Source of the DNA: an uncultured Eubacterium sp.
GTDB lineage: Bacteria > Bacillota > Clostridia > Lachnospirales > Lachnospiraceae
Assembly: GCA_904420085.1 (NCBI GenBank)
Contig: CAJFUA010000065.1
Coordinates: 1-64,000, forward strand
Reading direction: 5' to 3'
Length of the DNA: 64,000 bases
In this document: piece after piece, positions 8,137-16,770 of the stretch
Numbering within the stretch: position 1 is the stretch's first letter
Layout: every line of letters starts with the position of its first letter
Made by a program: the position numbers and the translations under genes
The notes under the pieces: model-generated
The model's input: the letters and a program-made list of their open reading frames with translations, nothing else
What the model was told of the DNA's origin: nothing
Database searches by the model: none

Positions 8137-8165
8137 ATAATAACACAAGTAAAATTTTATGTCAA
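8137..8165 (-). promoter_or_regulatory. rplU-prp-rpmA promoter
   Basis: A consensus minus-strand promoter: TTGACA (8165..8160), 17-bp spacer, TATTAT (8142..8137). It restarts transcription after the accessory block that separates rng from rplU. Confidence 0.85.
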
Positions 8166-8247
8166 TAATTTATCAATTAAGAAGATTTGTAATCCGTTCT
8201 CTTTTGCCCCACTTTTGAAAAATTTGCAATATCCTATCTGTCTGTTC

Positions 8248-9423
8248 TCAATTAATCCTTACATTTTCATTTTCATCTATCGGAATCACCAGACAGTTTT
8301 CACCATCAATCATTTCGCGTCGTATCAGTGGCTTTTTACTTTCATTGACGCGGATAATGATATCTTCACCGGAGCCTGTTGCTTCCTCTATTTTTCTGTT
8401 CAGTTCCTTGATTTCTTCTTTTAGGAAAGCTTTTTCGTTATTATCTTTGACAATCTTTGCCGCTTTGTTTGTAACCATATCTTCCAAAAGAGGCAGTTCC
8501 TCTTCTTTTAGTGCGGAAATGTATTCATTGCTTATTTCAGAAGCTCTTGTTGCTCCCAGTCCTGCATATTCCAGTGCATCTGAAACATGCTCCTTTGAAA
8601 TTTCAATTTCGTCCGGCTCGCTGTCACAAATCTGAGCCAGCTCAATGTTGACGGATTCCATGATATCTTTCACGACTTCCACATCTGTAGCTTCGGCTAC
8701 CATTTCACACAGAAGATTCTGTTTCTGAGCAAAGGTTTTTTTAATTTTACACCCCAATATTTCTGTAATAAATTCCTGATGGGGATTTTTTGAGTCCGCT
8801 GTGTACATCAAAACAGAATGAATGTCTGTCGTTCTTTCGTTAAATGCCGGGAAAATAAATCCTGTCTCCGGCATACCGACCATCCATTCCCGGTTCAGGG
8901 TGCCGATTTTCTGCTCTGATTGATTATATCCCAGTCCCGGTTTGGATAGAATCATCGGGCAGATGGCACAGATAATATATTCATATACTTCCTCTGACTC
9001 ATCCAGTTTCATATTATCGGAAGTTTTTGTCATTACATCATACCGGTCATGAAATAATAAAATAAGATAATTCCCCATGGAATCATAATTTTCAATCATC
9101 ATATCATAAAACCGGTTCAGTAGTCCTTCGTCCATTAATGCGCTTTTTTTCAGCCCCATAAGAAACTGCTGGTGGCCTCCCGGTTTTTCTTCATCCAGAG
9201 GAAAATCTAATTCCAACAGATTGTTTCCTAAATTGGTGGACAGGACTTTTTTCGCAATCTCTAAATATTTAAAGTATTCTTCGTCTTCCAGATTCAAAAA
9301 ACTTTCATCTAAATTTGTAACTTTATTTTTCTGGTCATCAATATAGCAGCCGCACATTTTCGTAAAAGAACAACTGTCCTTTTTTAATCTTCTCCGCAAT
9401 TCATTTACTGATTTCTTATCCAT
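8248..9423 (-). CDS. DUF4317 family protein, unknown function
   Basis: A cytoplasmic protein of 391 residues that I recognise as the DUF4317 family, common in Clostridia and without a known role. The N-terminus shows a Lys/Arg-rich helix followed by FTKMCGCYID, typical of the family. There is no signal peptide or membrane segment. The C-terminal third is acidic with a predicted coiled-coil (NNEKAFLKEEIKELNRKI). It ends the accessory block between rng and rplU and follows the SanA-like gene by 18 bp. No catalytic motif can be named. Confidence 0.75.
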   Translation of the reverse strand: MDKKSVNELRRRLKKDSCSFTKMCGCYIDDQKNKVTNLDESFLNLEDEEYFKYLEIAKKVLSTNLGNNLLELDFPLDEEKPGGHQQFLMGLKKSALMDEGLLNRFYDMMIENYDSMGNYLILLFHDRYDVMTKTSDNMKLDESEEVYEYIICAICPMILSKPGLGYNQSEQKIGTLNREWMVGMPETGFIFPAFNERTTDIHSVLMYTADSKNPHQEFITEILGCKIKKTFAQKQNLLCEMVAEATDVEVVKDIMESVNIELAQICDSEPDEIEISKEHVSDALEYAGLGATRASEISNEYISALKEEELPLLEDMVTNKAAKIVKDNNEKAFLKEEIKELNRKIEEATGSGEDIIIRVNESKKPLIRREMIDGENCLVIPIDENENVRIN

Positions 9424-9441
9424 TTTTCTCCACTCTCACAT

Positions 9442-10143
9442 TTATTTATCGTTGGTTACGTCACCGCTGACACTTAAATCAATCGGTTCTCCCAGATATT
9501 TTGGTTCCGGTTTATATATACACTTTCCAAAAGATTTTACTCTTGCCAGATACTCGCGGAACTTCCAATAAGCCATTTTTTTGCTGTAAAATCTCAAATC
9601 AGACGGAACACCGTAAGCCTCAAGCCCCAACATGTCTGCAATATACAAAGCCCGGTACAGATGATATTCCTGAGTGACAATAATAATTTTTTTCGCGCCA
9701 AATATTTCCTTTGCCCGGTATAAAGAATCATAGGTCTCAAACCCTGCATGATCCATAAAAATATCTTCCGACGGAACTCCTTCTGCAACAGCATAATTTT
9801 TCATAGTATTTACTTCATCATGTTCCTCTCTTCCATGATCTCCGGACATAATGATTTTAGATGCACATCCCTGTTGATATAACCAGTCTCCGATTTTAAT
9901 TCTGTCTTCCAGCATCCATGTAGGACTGCCATCTTCCCGTATTCCTGCACCTAGAACCAGAATACAGTCCGCCTGAATATCGGAAACTTCATCCACTGAT
10001 AAAACTCTGCTTTTCTCTTTGAGCACCATGTACAGGTTAATTCCCACAATAAGTAATACCAAAGCAATACCAAGAAACAGACCCCATAATAATAATCTGA
10101 TTATCATCTTCTTTTTCTTCTTATCCTCTTTCTTAATTTTCAT
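9442..10143 (-). CDS. SanA/YdcF-like DUF218 membrane protein
   Basis: A membrane-anchored protein of 233 residues. A lysine-rich start and one transmembrane helix (about residues 13-36) precede a DUF218 domain with VLGAGIREDGSPT, MSGDH and QEYHLYRALY, the motifs of the SanA/ElyC/YdcF family. SanA in enteric bacteria is linked to envelope barrier function and vancomycin exclusion, but the biochemical role is unsettled. It lies 10 bp after the YesN-type regulator and is probably in the same transcript. Confidence 0.85.
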   Translation of the reverse strand: MKIKKEDKKKKKMIIRLLLWGLFLGIALVLLIVGINLYMVLKEKSRVLSVDEVSDIQADCILVLGAGIREDGSPTWMLEDRIKIGDWLYQQGCASKIIMSGDHGREEHDEVNTMKNYAVAEGVPSEDIFMDHAGFETYDSLYRAKEIFGAKKIIIVTQEYHLYRALYIADMLGLEAYGVPSDLRFYSKKMAYWKFREYLARVKSFGKCIYKPEPKYLGEPIDLSVSGDVTNDK

Positions 10144-10153
10144 ATGTATTTCC

Positions 10154-11602
10154 TCATTGCGATAAGTTGTTTCTATACTGTGAAGGAGTCAGACCTGTGA
10201 GGCTTTTAAAGGTTTTCATAAAATGTTTTTCATGTTCATAGCCCACTGCTCTTGATATTTCATTGACTTTCATATCTGTCTCTGTCAGCAGTTTTTTTGC
10301 CTCTCCCACACGTACATCCTTCAGATAATTGACAAAATTTGTCCCGGTGTACTGCTTAAATGTAAAAGAAAACAAAGAATAATTCATCGAAACATGATTG
10401 GAAACAACCGCCATATTTAAGTTTGTTGCATAGTTTTCTTTAATAAAATCAATGGCTTTCTGCATTTTTATACTTGTTTTATGCTCGTCCATATTATCAC
10501 TGATCAATTCATCAAACCGTTTAATCCATTGACGAATGACTTCCATATATTCATCAATGTTCTGGTAACTGAACATATCCAGCAACTCCAAAATTTCATA
10601 CTCTTTATTCTTTAACGATTTTTCGTACACCTTCATCGTCGTCTGGATAATCAGTTTCATCTGTTCCTGAAATTCATTGATCGGATATTTTCTTTGCTTA
10701 ACACCTTCCACAAAAACTTCTAATTGTGCCAAAGCCTCTTCCAGTTTATTGGAGCAGATAAGGTTCGCCGTCTGCATCATCAGTTTTACTCCGTACTCAT
10801 ATTCTGTGGCCGGCAAATTATATGTAATGGCATCTACCACCGGCTGGCAGGTCTCAAACGCCGTTCTCCGCATTTCCGCAGCTTCACAAAAAGCCTGTCT
10901 TACATCCATAATATTGCAATATACGGCGCTGATTCCAATATTATGATGGCTCAGTTTTTTTATGACTTCCGTTTTGCAGCCGGCATCACAGATGATAATG
11001 TCCATCTTCTCCTGTCCCTGAACGAAATAATATTTTCCCGGAACTGTCAAATCAACATCTTCCTCTCTTCTGCTAAAGCAAAAGACAATAAACCGTTCGA
11101 ATTTAATAAACTCCCTGACACTCAGACAGATATTTTCAATCTCAACATCTGACACACTGTCATAAAACAGCATATACTGTAATTGATGAAGCGCTGTCTT
11201 TTTCCGCTGAAAATATGCGCGCTCATTTTGTTCCAAATAAGATTCAAATTGTTTCAGTATTTCCGCAATTTTATTTCTGTCAATCGGCTTTAAAATATAT
11301 TCTTTTACACCGTTTCGAAGCATTTCCACCGCATACTTAAAGTCATCAAATCCACTGATGGCAGCCACTAAAGGAAAATTCTTTAATTTTTTTGCTTCTG
11401 AAACCAATGTGATGCCATCCATTTTCGGCATTCGGATATCTGTAAACATCACATCAACCGGTCGGCTCTTTAATATTTCAAGAGCAGCCTCTCCATTATT
11501 ACATTCAATAATTTCTTCCACTTCCACATCCGAACGCTCTATCATAGAGCGGATGCCCTGTCTGATTAGTTTTTCATCTTCCACCAATAATAATGTTTTC
11601 AT
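10154..11602 (-). CDS. YesN-type response regulator, AraC family
   Basis: A DNA-binding response regulator of 482 residues. The receiver domain (about 1-120) has its phosphoacceptor Asp55 in FTDIRMPK and the conserved Lys in LKPIDR. A long middle linker leads to an AraC-type double helix-turn-helix at the C-terminus (from about residue 380, with AVGYEHEKHFMKTFKSLTG). YesN-type regulators usually control carbohydrate uptake genes. Its start overlaps the end of the sensor-kinase gene by four bases, so the two are coupled. Confidence 0.93.
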   Translation of the reverse strand: MKTLLLVEDEKLIRQGIRSMIERSDVEVEEIIECNNGEAALEILKSRPVDVMFTDIRMPKMDGITLVSEAKKLKNFPLVAAISGFDDFKYAVEMLRNGVKEYILKPIDRNKIAEILKQFESYLEQNERAYFQRKKTALHQLQYMLFYDSVSDVEIENICLSVREFIKFERFIVFCFSRREEDVDLTVPGKYYFVQGQEKMDIIICDAGCKTEVIKKLSHHNIGISAVYCNIMDVRQAFCEAAEMRRTAFETCQPVVDAITYNLPATEYEYGVKLMMQTANLICSNKLEEALAQLEVFVEGVKQRKYPINEFQEQMKLIIQTTMKVYEKSLKNKEYEILELLDMFSYQNIDEYMEVIRQWIKRFDELISDNMDEHKTSIKMQKAIDFIKENYATNLNMAVVSNHVSMNYSLFSFTFKQYTGTNFVNYLKDVRVGEAKKLLTETDMKVNEISRAVGYEHEKHFMKTFKSLTGLTPSQYRNNLSQ

Positions 11603-13377
11603 TGTCCGTTCTCCTTATCTGCCGGAATTTGTATCAATACTTTGGTAAACAGTCCTTCTTTTGAATAAATCGAAAGTCCGTAGGCATTTCCAAAGTACAT
11701 TTTTATACGCTGCTGTACGTTATATAGCGCCCGTCCATGTTCTTTTTCATCCTCAATGCTATCGGCTGTCTGAATTGTTTCCTGCAGACGTTTCAACTGT
11801 TCCTCTGACATTCCCGCACCGGCATCGGAAACCTCAATATTTATGGTATCATTGTCTACAAAAGCCTTAATATAGATAGATGTATCTTCCGCCACATTTT
11901 CAATTCCGTGATATACGGAATTTTCCACAATAGGCTGTAGAGACATTTTGGGTATCTTAATTTTCATTAGTTCTTCCGGAATATTTAACGACAAATAGAT
12001 TTCGTAATCCTGTCTCAAATTCATTAAATCCAGATAATTTCTGATATGGTTAATTTCCGTCTTTAATTCTACCATGCCTGTTGTCCATTGCATACTGTAT
12101 CGGAACATATTTCCAAGAGAGGTAACTGCATCACTGATTTCGTAGTCTTCCTTGATTTCTGCCATCATTTTGATTGTCTCTAACACATTGTACATGAAAT
12201 GGGCATTGATCTGATTCTGCAGGGAACGTATCTCCGCATTTTTCGTCAGAAGTTCCTTGTTTGTGTTTTCAATATTCAATTTTTCCAAAGTTGACAACAT
12301 ATCATTAATCTGTTTTCCCAGTTCTGAAATTTCATCATTTCCTTTTTCTGTCAATCGAATATGCTCACCACTTTTTATTTTGCTGACTTCCGATGTGAGA
12401 TGATTAAATCTTGAAAAAGAACTTTTAATCAAAATAACAATGAGAATGATAAAACATATCATGGAAACAAAAAGAACCACAAAATAAAGCATCTGACTTC
12501 TGTAATAAGATTCCACAATTTCTTTTGTACTGCTTGTATGAATGTACACACCGTTTAAAGAGGGACAATCCAAAGTGGAAACAACACTGGTTTCATGATT
12601 AAACTTCATGGTTACCGAATCGGACTTTTTAGAATCTGCCAGTTTTAAAATTGCATCTCTGTTATTTTTGACAATTTTCTGTGAAACATCGGAACTGTAA
12701 ATTTTTCCATCATTCGTGACAAAACAGGAAAATTCATTTCCCTGTTTCTTATAAAAGTTTAAAAATAAATCCTCTAAATTCGTAGATACTTCTAAGACGG
12801 CCAGCAAATTGCCATTATCATCTGTTATATCCGTCACGAGCCCGGCAAGATGACTGTTTCCCGGATTATTGGAATATAAACTGTCAGAATAATCAAAAAT
12901 CCATCTGTTATTTTCATAAGCATCTGCCCATTCCAAATTTTTCATTCTGCTGATTTTATAAAAGCAGGGCTGCCTTTCCGTAATATTTGCATTGACAAAA
13001 AAACGGACATTATAAATATACGGATTAATATTAATCATGTAATCAATATTGCCTATTTCTGATTTATAAAACTCAATTTTCTCAACAGTTCCTAAATCAT
13101 TTCCCTTTTTCACCTCTTGAATATAATGAAGCACAGACTCTTTTTGCAGCATGATCTGTTGCATAAGATAGCAGGTTTCCTCCACATCTTTCAACTGGTT
13201 AGAAACATTTAACATATTTGTTTTCTCGTTGGATAAGGCAACTTCCTTGGCATTTTCAGACATGTTAAAAAACATGGTTGCCGTCCATAAAAAGGTACAT
13301 GCAATCAATACTGCAACAATAATGAGAATAATTTTATTACACAAAGAAAGCTTACGTTTTGATTTTTTCTTAATCAT
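11599..13377 (-). CDS. YesM-type sensor histidine kinase
   Basis: A membrane sensor kinase of 592 residues paired with the downstream YesN regulator. A transmembrane helix near residues 12-33, an extracytoplasmic sensing region of about 260 residues, a second helix near 295-320, a HAMP linker and a coiled-coil lead to the His_kinase (PF06580) segment with the phosphorylated His in QINAHFMYN. The ATP-binding N box (VENSVYHGIEN) and a G box (GAGMSEEQ) follow. It overlaps the solute-binding lipoprotein gene by one base, suggesting that the lipoprotein and the sensor work on the same ligand. Confidence 0.93.
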   Translation of the reverse strand: MIKKKSKRKLSLCNKIILIIVAVLIACTFLWTATMFFNMSENAKEVALSNEKTNMLNVSNQLKDVEETCYLMQQIMLQKESVLHYIQEVKKGNDLGTVEKIEFYKSEIGNIDYMININPYIYNVRFFVNANITERQPCFYKISRMKNLEWADAYENNRWIFDYSDSLYSNNPGNSHLAGLVTDITDDNGNLLAVLEVSTNLEDLFLNFYKKQGNEFSCFVTNDGKIYSSDVSQKIVKNNRDAILKLADSKKSDSVTMKFNHETSVVSTLDCPSLNGVYIHTSSTKEIVESYYRSQMLYFVVLFVSMICFIILIVILIKSSFSRFNHLTSEVSKIKSGEHIRLTEKGNDEISELGKQINDMLSTLEKLNIENTNKELLTKNAEIRSLQNQINAHFMYNVLETIKMMAEIKEDYEISDAVTSLGNMFRYSMQWTTGMVELKTEINHIRNYLDLMNLRQDYEIYLSLNIPEELMKIKIPKMSLQPIVENSVYHGIENVAEDTSIYIKAFVDNDTINIEVSDAGAGMSEEQLKRLQETIQTADSIEDEKEHGRALYNVQQRIKMYFGNAYGLSIYSKEGLFTKVLIQIPADKENGQ

Positions 13378-14960
13378 TATTTATCCAGTCCTAATTTTTC
13401 TATATTTTCATTCATTTGTTCTGTAAGTGCTGCAAGTACATCTTGATAACCCATCTCATATCTTGTTTTTATATAAGAGTGGTAAATGCGGTCAAATTCT
13501 TTATCACTTTTTGCCAAAAGAAGTTTCGGCAGGGTTTCACCCCAGATAGTATCAATACTGTTCTTCACTTTTCCGATTTTTGAATTAGAATCAAAGGTAA
13601 TGGTATATTGTCCCACATAGGTTGTATATGGGTATGTCCATTGTTTTAACTGTGTTACCGGATTGTTTTCATCATCTTTTATCCATTGTGATCCCATGGC
13701 ATCATTTTGCATCATCCAGTAACAGGAGTCGGCACCGTATTTTTCGTCAAACTCTGCTCGATCCGTATACAGGATTTTTTTAATATCATTTTTCATTTCC
13801 GGAACACCGTCTTCGTTATAATCCCATGTTTTTCCTTCTACCCCCAGCCATGTCATCTTCTGCCCCTCTTCACTAATTAAGTATGTAAGTAATTTAATTG
13901 CTTTATCCGGATTTTCACAATTTTTTGAAATAAGTGTTACCGTCCAGCCGTTTACACTTGTTCCAGGCAGGGTGTAATCATCTCCGGCTGCATTTTTAGG
14001 ACCGTCCACGGCAATATAAATGCTGTCCGGGTCCTTAGCATACAGATTTTTTTCCTGATCTGCCATATCCGTATACTGATAAAGCATACAGAAATATTGC
14101 CCGTTGTTTATTTTCTCAGACATTTGCGTTCGGAAATCAAGAAAAATTTCATCTTTTAAAAGACCTTCCCGTCCTAACTGATTAAAAGCTTTCAACCATT
14201 CCACATAATCTTTATTTTTAATTCGGTCTATGGCATTTCCGTTCTCATCTACATAGGGAACTGCCAGAAAATCAAACAGATAGTTGTCAAAGGAGTCACA
14301 GCCAATCTCGTTAAATTCCGTACATCCCACAGGAATCATTTCCTTTCCATCGATTGTAGGAAACATCTCTGCCGCTTTTTTTACTGCACGAATAAATCCT
14401 TCCGGTGTGGTCATATCCGGGCTGCCGATTGCCTCATAAATATCTTTTCTCACAAGAAAAGTCTCATTGGATGCCAATGTGTCATATTTCTCATAATCGG
14501 AAGGCGAACAGGCGGAATTCGGATACCGGTACAGATGTCCGTCATCACTTTTATGCCAGTTTGCCACCTCATCATTGATTACTTCATAAAAATATGTATC
14601 ATATTTGTCTGCCAGCGTATCCAGAGCATATACCTTTTCCTCACTGATCAGTTCACTGATTTGCGGCTCCCACCATCCCAATGTAATGATGTCAGGCAGA
14701 GTGTCACTGGATATCATTGCATCCAGTTTTTCATTGGGATCTCCTGACGGGGTAATAAATTCAATATCACACCCTGTTTCTTCCGTAATGGCTTTAGAAA
14801 CCATATTATTCCCCCAATCGGTAGTAAACCAGGAAAAATTGATATACCATGAAAGATTCACTTCTGCTTTCTTTTCGGACTGTTCCCTGTCGCATCCTGC
14901 TAACAACAAAATAACCATCATACAGAGAAAGCACGCTGAAAATTGTTTGATTTTTCTCAT
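13377..14960 (-). CDS. Extracellular solute-binding lipoprotein (family 1, LplA-like)
   Basis: A secreted lipoprotein of 527 residues. The N-terminus has a signal peptide and lipobox LLAGC with Cys23 as the lipid-bearing residue. The body resembles the LplA-type binding proteins of carbohydrate ABC importers, with PDIITLGWWEPQ and INGW-like (VNGWTVTLIS) segments. No permease or ATPase gene is nearby, which is unusual. It is followed directly by the YesM/YesN pair, so it may serve an importer encoded elsewhere or act as a ligand-presenting partner of the sensor. AGGAGG supports the start. The ligand is unknown. Confidence 0.88.
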   Translation of the reverse strand: MRKIKQFSACFLCMMVILLLAGCDREQSEKKAEVNLSWYINFSWFTTDWGNNMVSKAITEETGCDIEFITPSGDPNEKLDAMISSDTLPDIITLGWWEPQISELISEEKVYALDTLADKYDTYFYEVINDEVANWHKSDDGHLYRYPNSACSPSDYEKYDTLASNETFLVRKDIYEAIGSPDMTTPEGFIRAVKKAAEMFPTIDGKEMIPVGCTEFNEIGCDSFDNYLFDFLAVPYVDENGNAIDRIKNKDYVEWLKAFNQLGREGLLKDEIFLDFRTQMSEKINNGQYFCMLYQYTDMADQEKNLYAKDPDSIYIAVDGPKNAAGDDYTLPGTSVNGWTVTLISKNCENPDKAIKLLTYLISEEGQKMTWLGVEGKTWDYNEDGVPEMKNDIKKILYTDRAEFDEKYGADSCYWMMQNDAMGSQWIKDDENNPVTQLKQWTYPYTTYVGQYTITFDSNSKIGKVKNSIDTIWGETLPKLLLAKSDKEFDRIYHSYIKTRYEMGYQDVLAALTEQMNENIEKLGLDK

Positions 14961-14990
14961 AATTTCCTCCTAAGTAACAATTATAAAAAT

Positions 14991-16106
14991 CTATTCTAAA
15001 ATTTCTCTTAATGGCTTCTGTTGTTTTTTTCGTGTAATTTCCATCAATCCCAGTTTCGTGATATCAACCACACTGCACAAAGTGAAATCTGAGGCAGTAT
15101 ATAATCTCATATCATTGAGCAGTTCATCATAATATACTTTGTCCATATTGATAAAGTCCACAAGAATGGTTCCCGAAATATTTCTGATTTTAAGCTGTCT
15201 GGCTATTTCTGATGCCGCCTCCTGATTAATTTTCAATATGGTCTTCTTTCGGTTGGTATGCATGTCAGCTTTACCGCTATTAACATCAATCACCGTCATT
15301 GCTTCCGTATGCTCAATGACCAGATATGCGCCTGATTTTAACCATACATGCCGATTGGTAGCATTCTGGATATGTTTTTCCAAAGCATATTTATTTGCCA
15401 GACTGATTTTTGAATCATCATTCCATAAAACAGGGATATGATTCATGGACAGTTCATTATACATTGTTTCTACATCTGTAAGAATTGTTCCATTTTGCTC
15501 TTTCATAAAAGCTTTACAGATATCTACAATATAATTCTTTTTGGCGATAATTGTTTTTGGTTTCAGATGCATTGCTTTCTTCTGATATTCCCCATATTGA
15601 ATGCGTAATTTTTCTGCCTCTTTTTTTAATTCATCCAATGTATAGGTAACAGCTTTGGTCCTTATGATAAAGCCGTATGTCTCATCCGTTAATTTCAAAA
15701 GACTGTCTCTCAATTTTTTTCTTATATCTTTATCCTTAATTTTTTTTGATATGTTAATTCCCGTATCTCCTACCGTCAGAACAAGGGCATCAGACGGGAT
15801 ATTCAGTTTCCATGTGAGAAGATAATCTTTTGATTTTACTTTATCACCGGATACCTGAACTAGCAGTTTATCGCCTTGTTTTACAGGAAACGGAATCCCT
15901 GTCAGAGACAGAAACCCTTTCTGTTCACCGTCAAATTCCACAAACGCGGCATTGATATTTCTCACAACATCTTTTACATATCCCAGATAAATATTTCCTA
16001 CCGGCGATTCTGACTGAAAATCATAAATCCGGCACAATATGTCATTTTCAAACTGAAATCCGAATATTCTGTTTCTTACTTTTGAAATAATCAGAAAATT
16101 ATTCAA
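14991..16106 (-). CDS. rng: Ribonuclease E/G family protein, short form
   Basis: A 5'-end-dependent endoribonuclease of RNA decay and rRNA processing. The S1 region is near the N-terminus (GNIYLGYVKDV, GFLSL) and the DNase I-like core has the metal-binding Asp residues in TVIDVNSG and VDFINMD. At about 371 residues it ends right after LGLMEITRKKQQK, where full-length RNase G continues into the Cys-x-x-Cys zinc link and small domain. The ORF track starts at 16124, but GGAGG lies inside that extension and a TTG at 16106, five bases after it, gives LNNFLIISK, which matches the usual MNKLIITK start. It overlaps the DUF2344 gene by 8 nt. Confidence 0.87.
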   Translation of the reverse strand: MNNFLIISKVRNRIFGFQFENDILCRIYDFQSESPVGNIYLGYVKDVVRNINAAFVEFDGEQKGFLSLTGIPFPVKQGDKLLVQVSGDKVKSKDYLLTWKLNIPSDALVLTVGDTGINISKKIKDKDIRKKLRDSLLKLTDETYGFIIRTKAVTYTLDELKKEAEKLRIQYGEYQKKAMHLKPKTIIAKKNYIVDICKAFMKEQNGTILTDVETMYNELSMNHIPVLWNDDSKISLANKYALEKHIQNATNRHVWLKSGAYLVIEHTEAMTVIDVNSGKADMHTNRKKTILKINQEAASEIARQLKIRNISGTILVDFINMDKVYYDELLNDMRLYTASDFTLCSVVDITKLGLMEITRKKQQKPLREILE

Positions 16107-16770
16107 TCCATCCTCCAACATCATCTAAGGAAGTCCACCGATCCTCTTTCAAACAATACATATCGAGTCTTTCATATTGTACAAATTCAGGTAAAGTTAC
16201 ATTGGCAAATTGAGCCAGTTCCTGAATGACCAGTTCCGGCTTTAAATTGGCCGCACTGCCCTGGGCTACTTTCATGAAAATGCCGTTGTCTCTGCGTTCC
16301 ATCTCATATATCATCGGTTTGATATCAACAATCTTTTCGCTTCGCTTTGTTTTTTTCAGCACCGGAATAGACTGTTGATGATAAAATTTGTCTGTCACAT
16401 CTTTTGAAAATCTGTCCAGATATACAAAATAATCCGCACCTGCCACAATGGACATTGCGTTTTTTGCCTCTTTTGGAAGTGATTTATAACTTAGCACTTC
16501 CACCCCTTCCACATTTTGTCTATTTAAGGCTTCCATCATTATTCTGCTTGACTTTGTGCTGTTTACTTCAATATCAAAATATTCGCCTCTGCTGATGATT
16601 CCCACGCCTAAAGGTGCGGCAAAGGACATTTTCGGATGTGGGGAAAACCCTTCGGAATATACAATATCCACGTTGGCTCTGCGCATTACTTTCTGAAAAT
16701 AGCGGACCATGTCAAGGTGTCCCACAAATTTCATCATTCCCTGTTTGGCAAATCTAATTCTTATTTTCAA
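16099..16770 (-). CDS. TIGR03936/DUF2344 radical-SAM-associated protein
   Basis: A protein of about 223 residues of the DUF2344 family, which in Clostridia almost always follows the TIGR03960 radical-SAM gene. Hallmarks are the N-terminal KFVGHLDMVRYFQ and the SEGFSPHPKMSFA segment. The ORF track starts at 16800, but a strong GGAGGAGGT lies inside that extension. A TTG at 16770, seven bases after it, gives LKIRIRFAKQG, the normal family N-terminus. It overlaps the upstream gene by 17 nt and rng by 8 nt. The partnership is conserved, but the chemistry is not established. Confidence 0.9.
   Translation of the reverse strand: MKIRIRFAKQGMMKFVGHLDMVRYFQKVMRRANVDIVYSEGFSPHPKMSFAAPLGVGIISRGEYFDIEVNSTKSSRIMMEALNRQNVEGVEVLSYKSLPKEAKNAMSIVAGADYFVYLDRFSKDVTDKFYHQQSIPVLKKTKRSEKIVDIKPMIYEMERRDNGIFMKVAQGSAANLKPELVIQELAQFANVTLPEFVQYERLDMYCLKEDRWTSLDDVGGWIE

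Noticed and set aside
14960-14995. Frameshift as the cause of the short RNase G.
   Set aside because: No frame downstream encodes a CPxC zinc link or the small domain.
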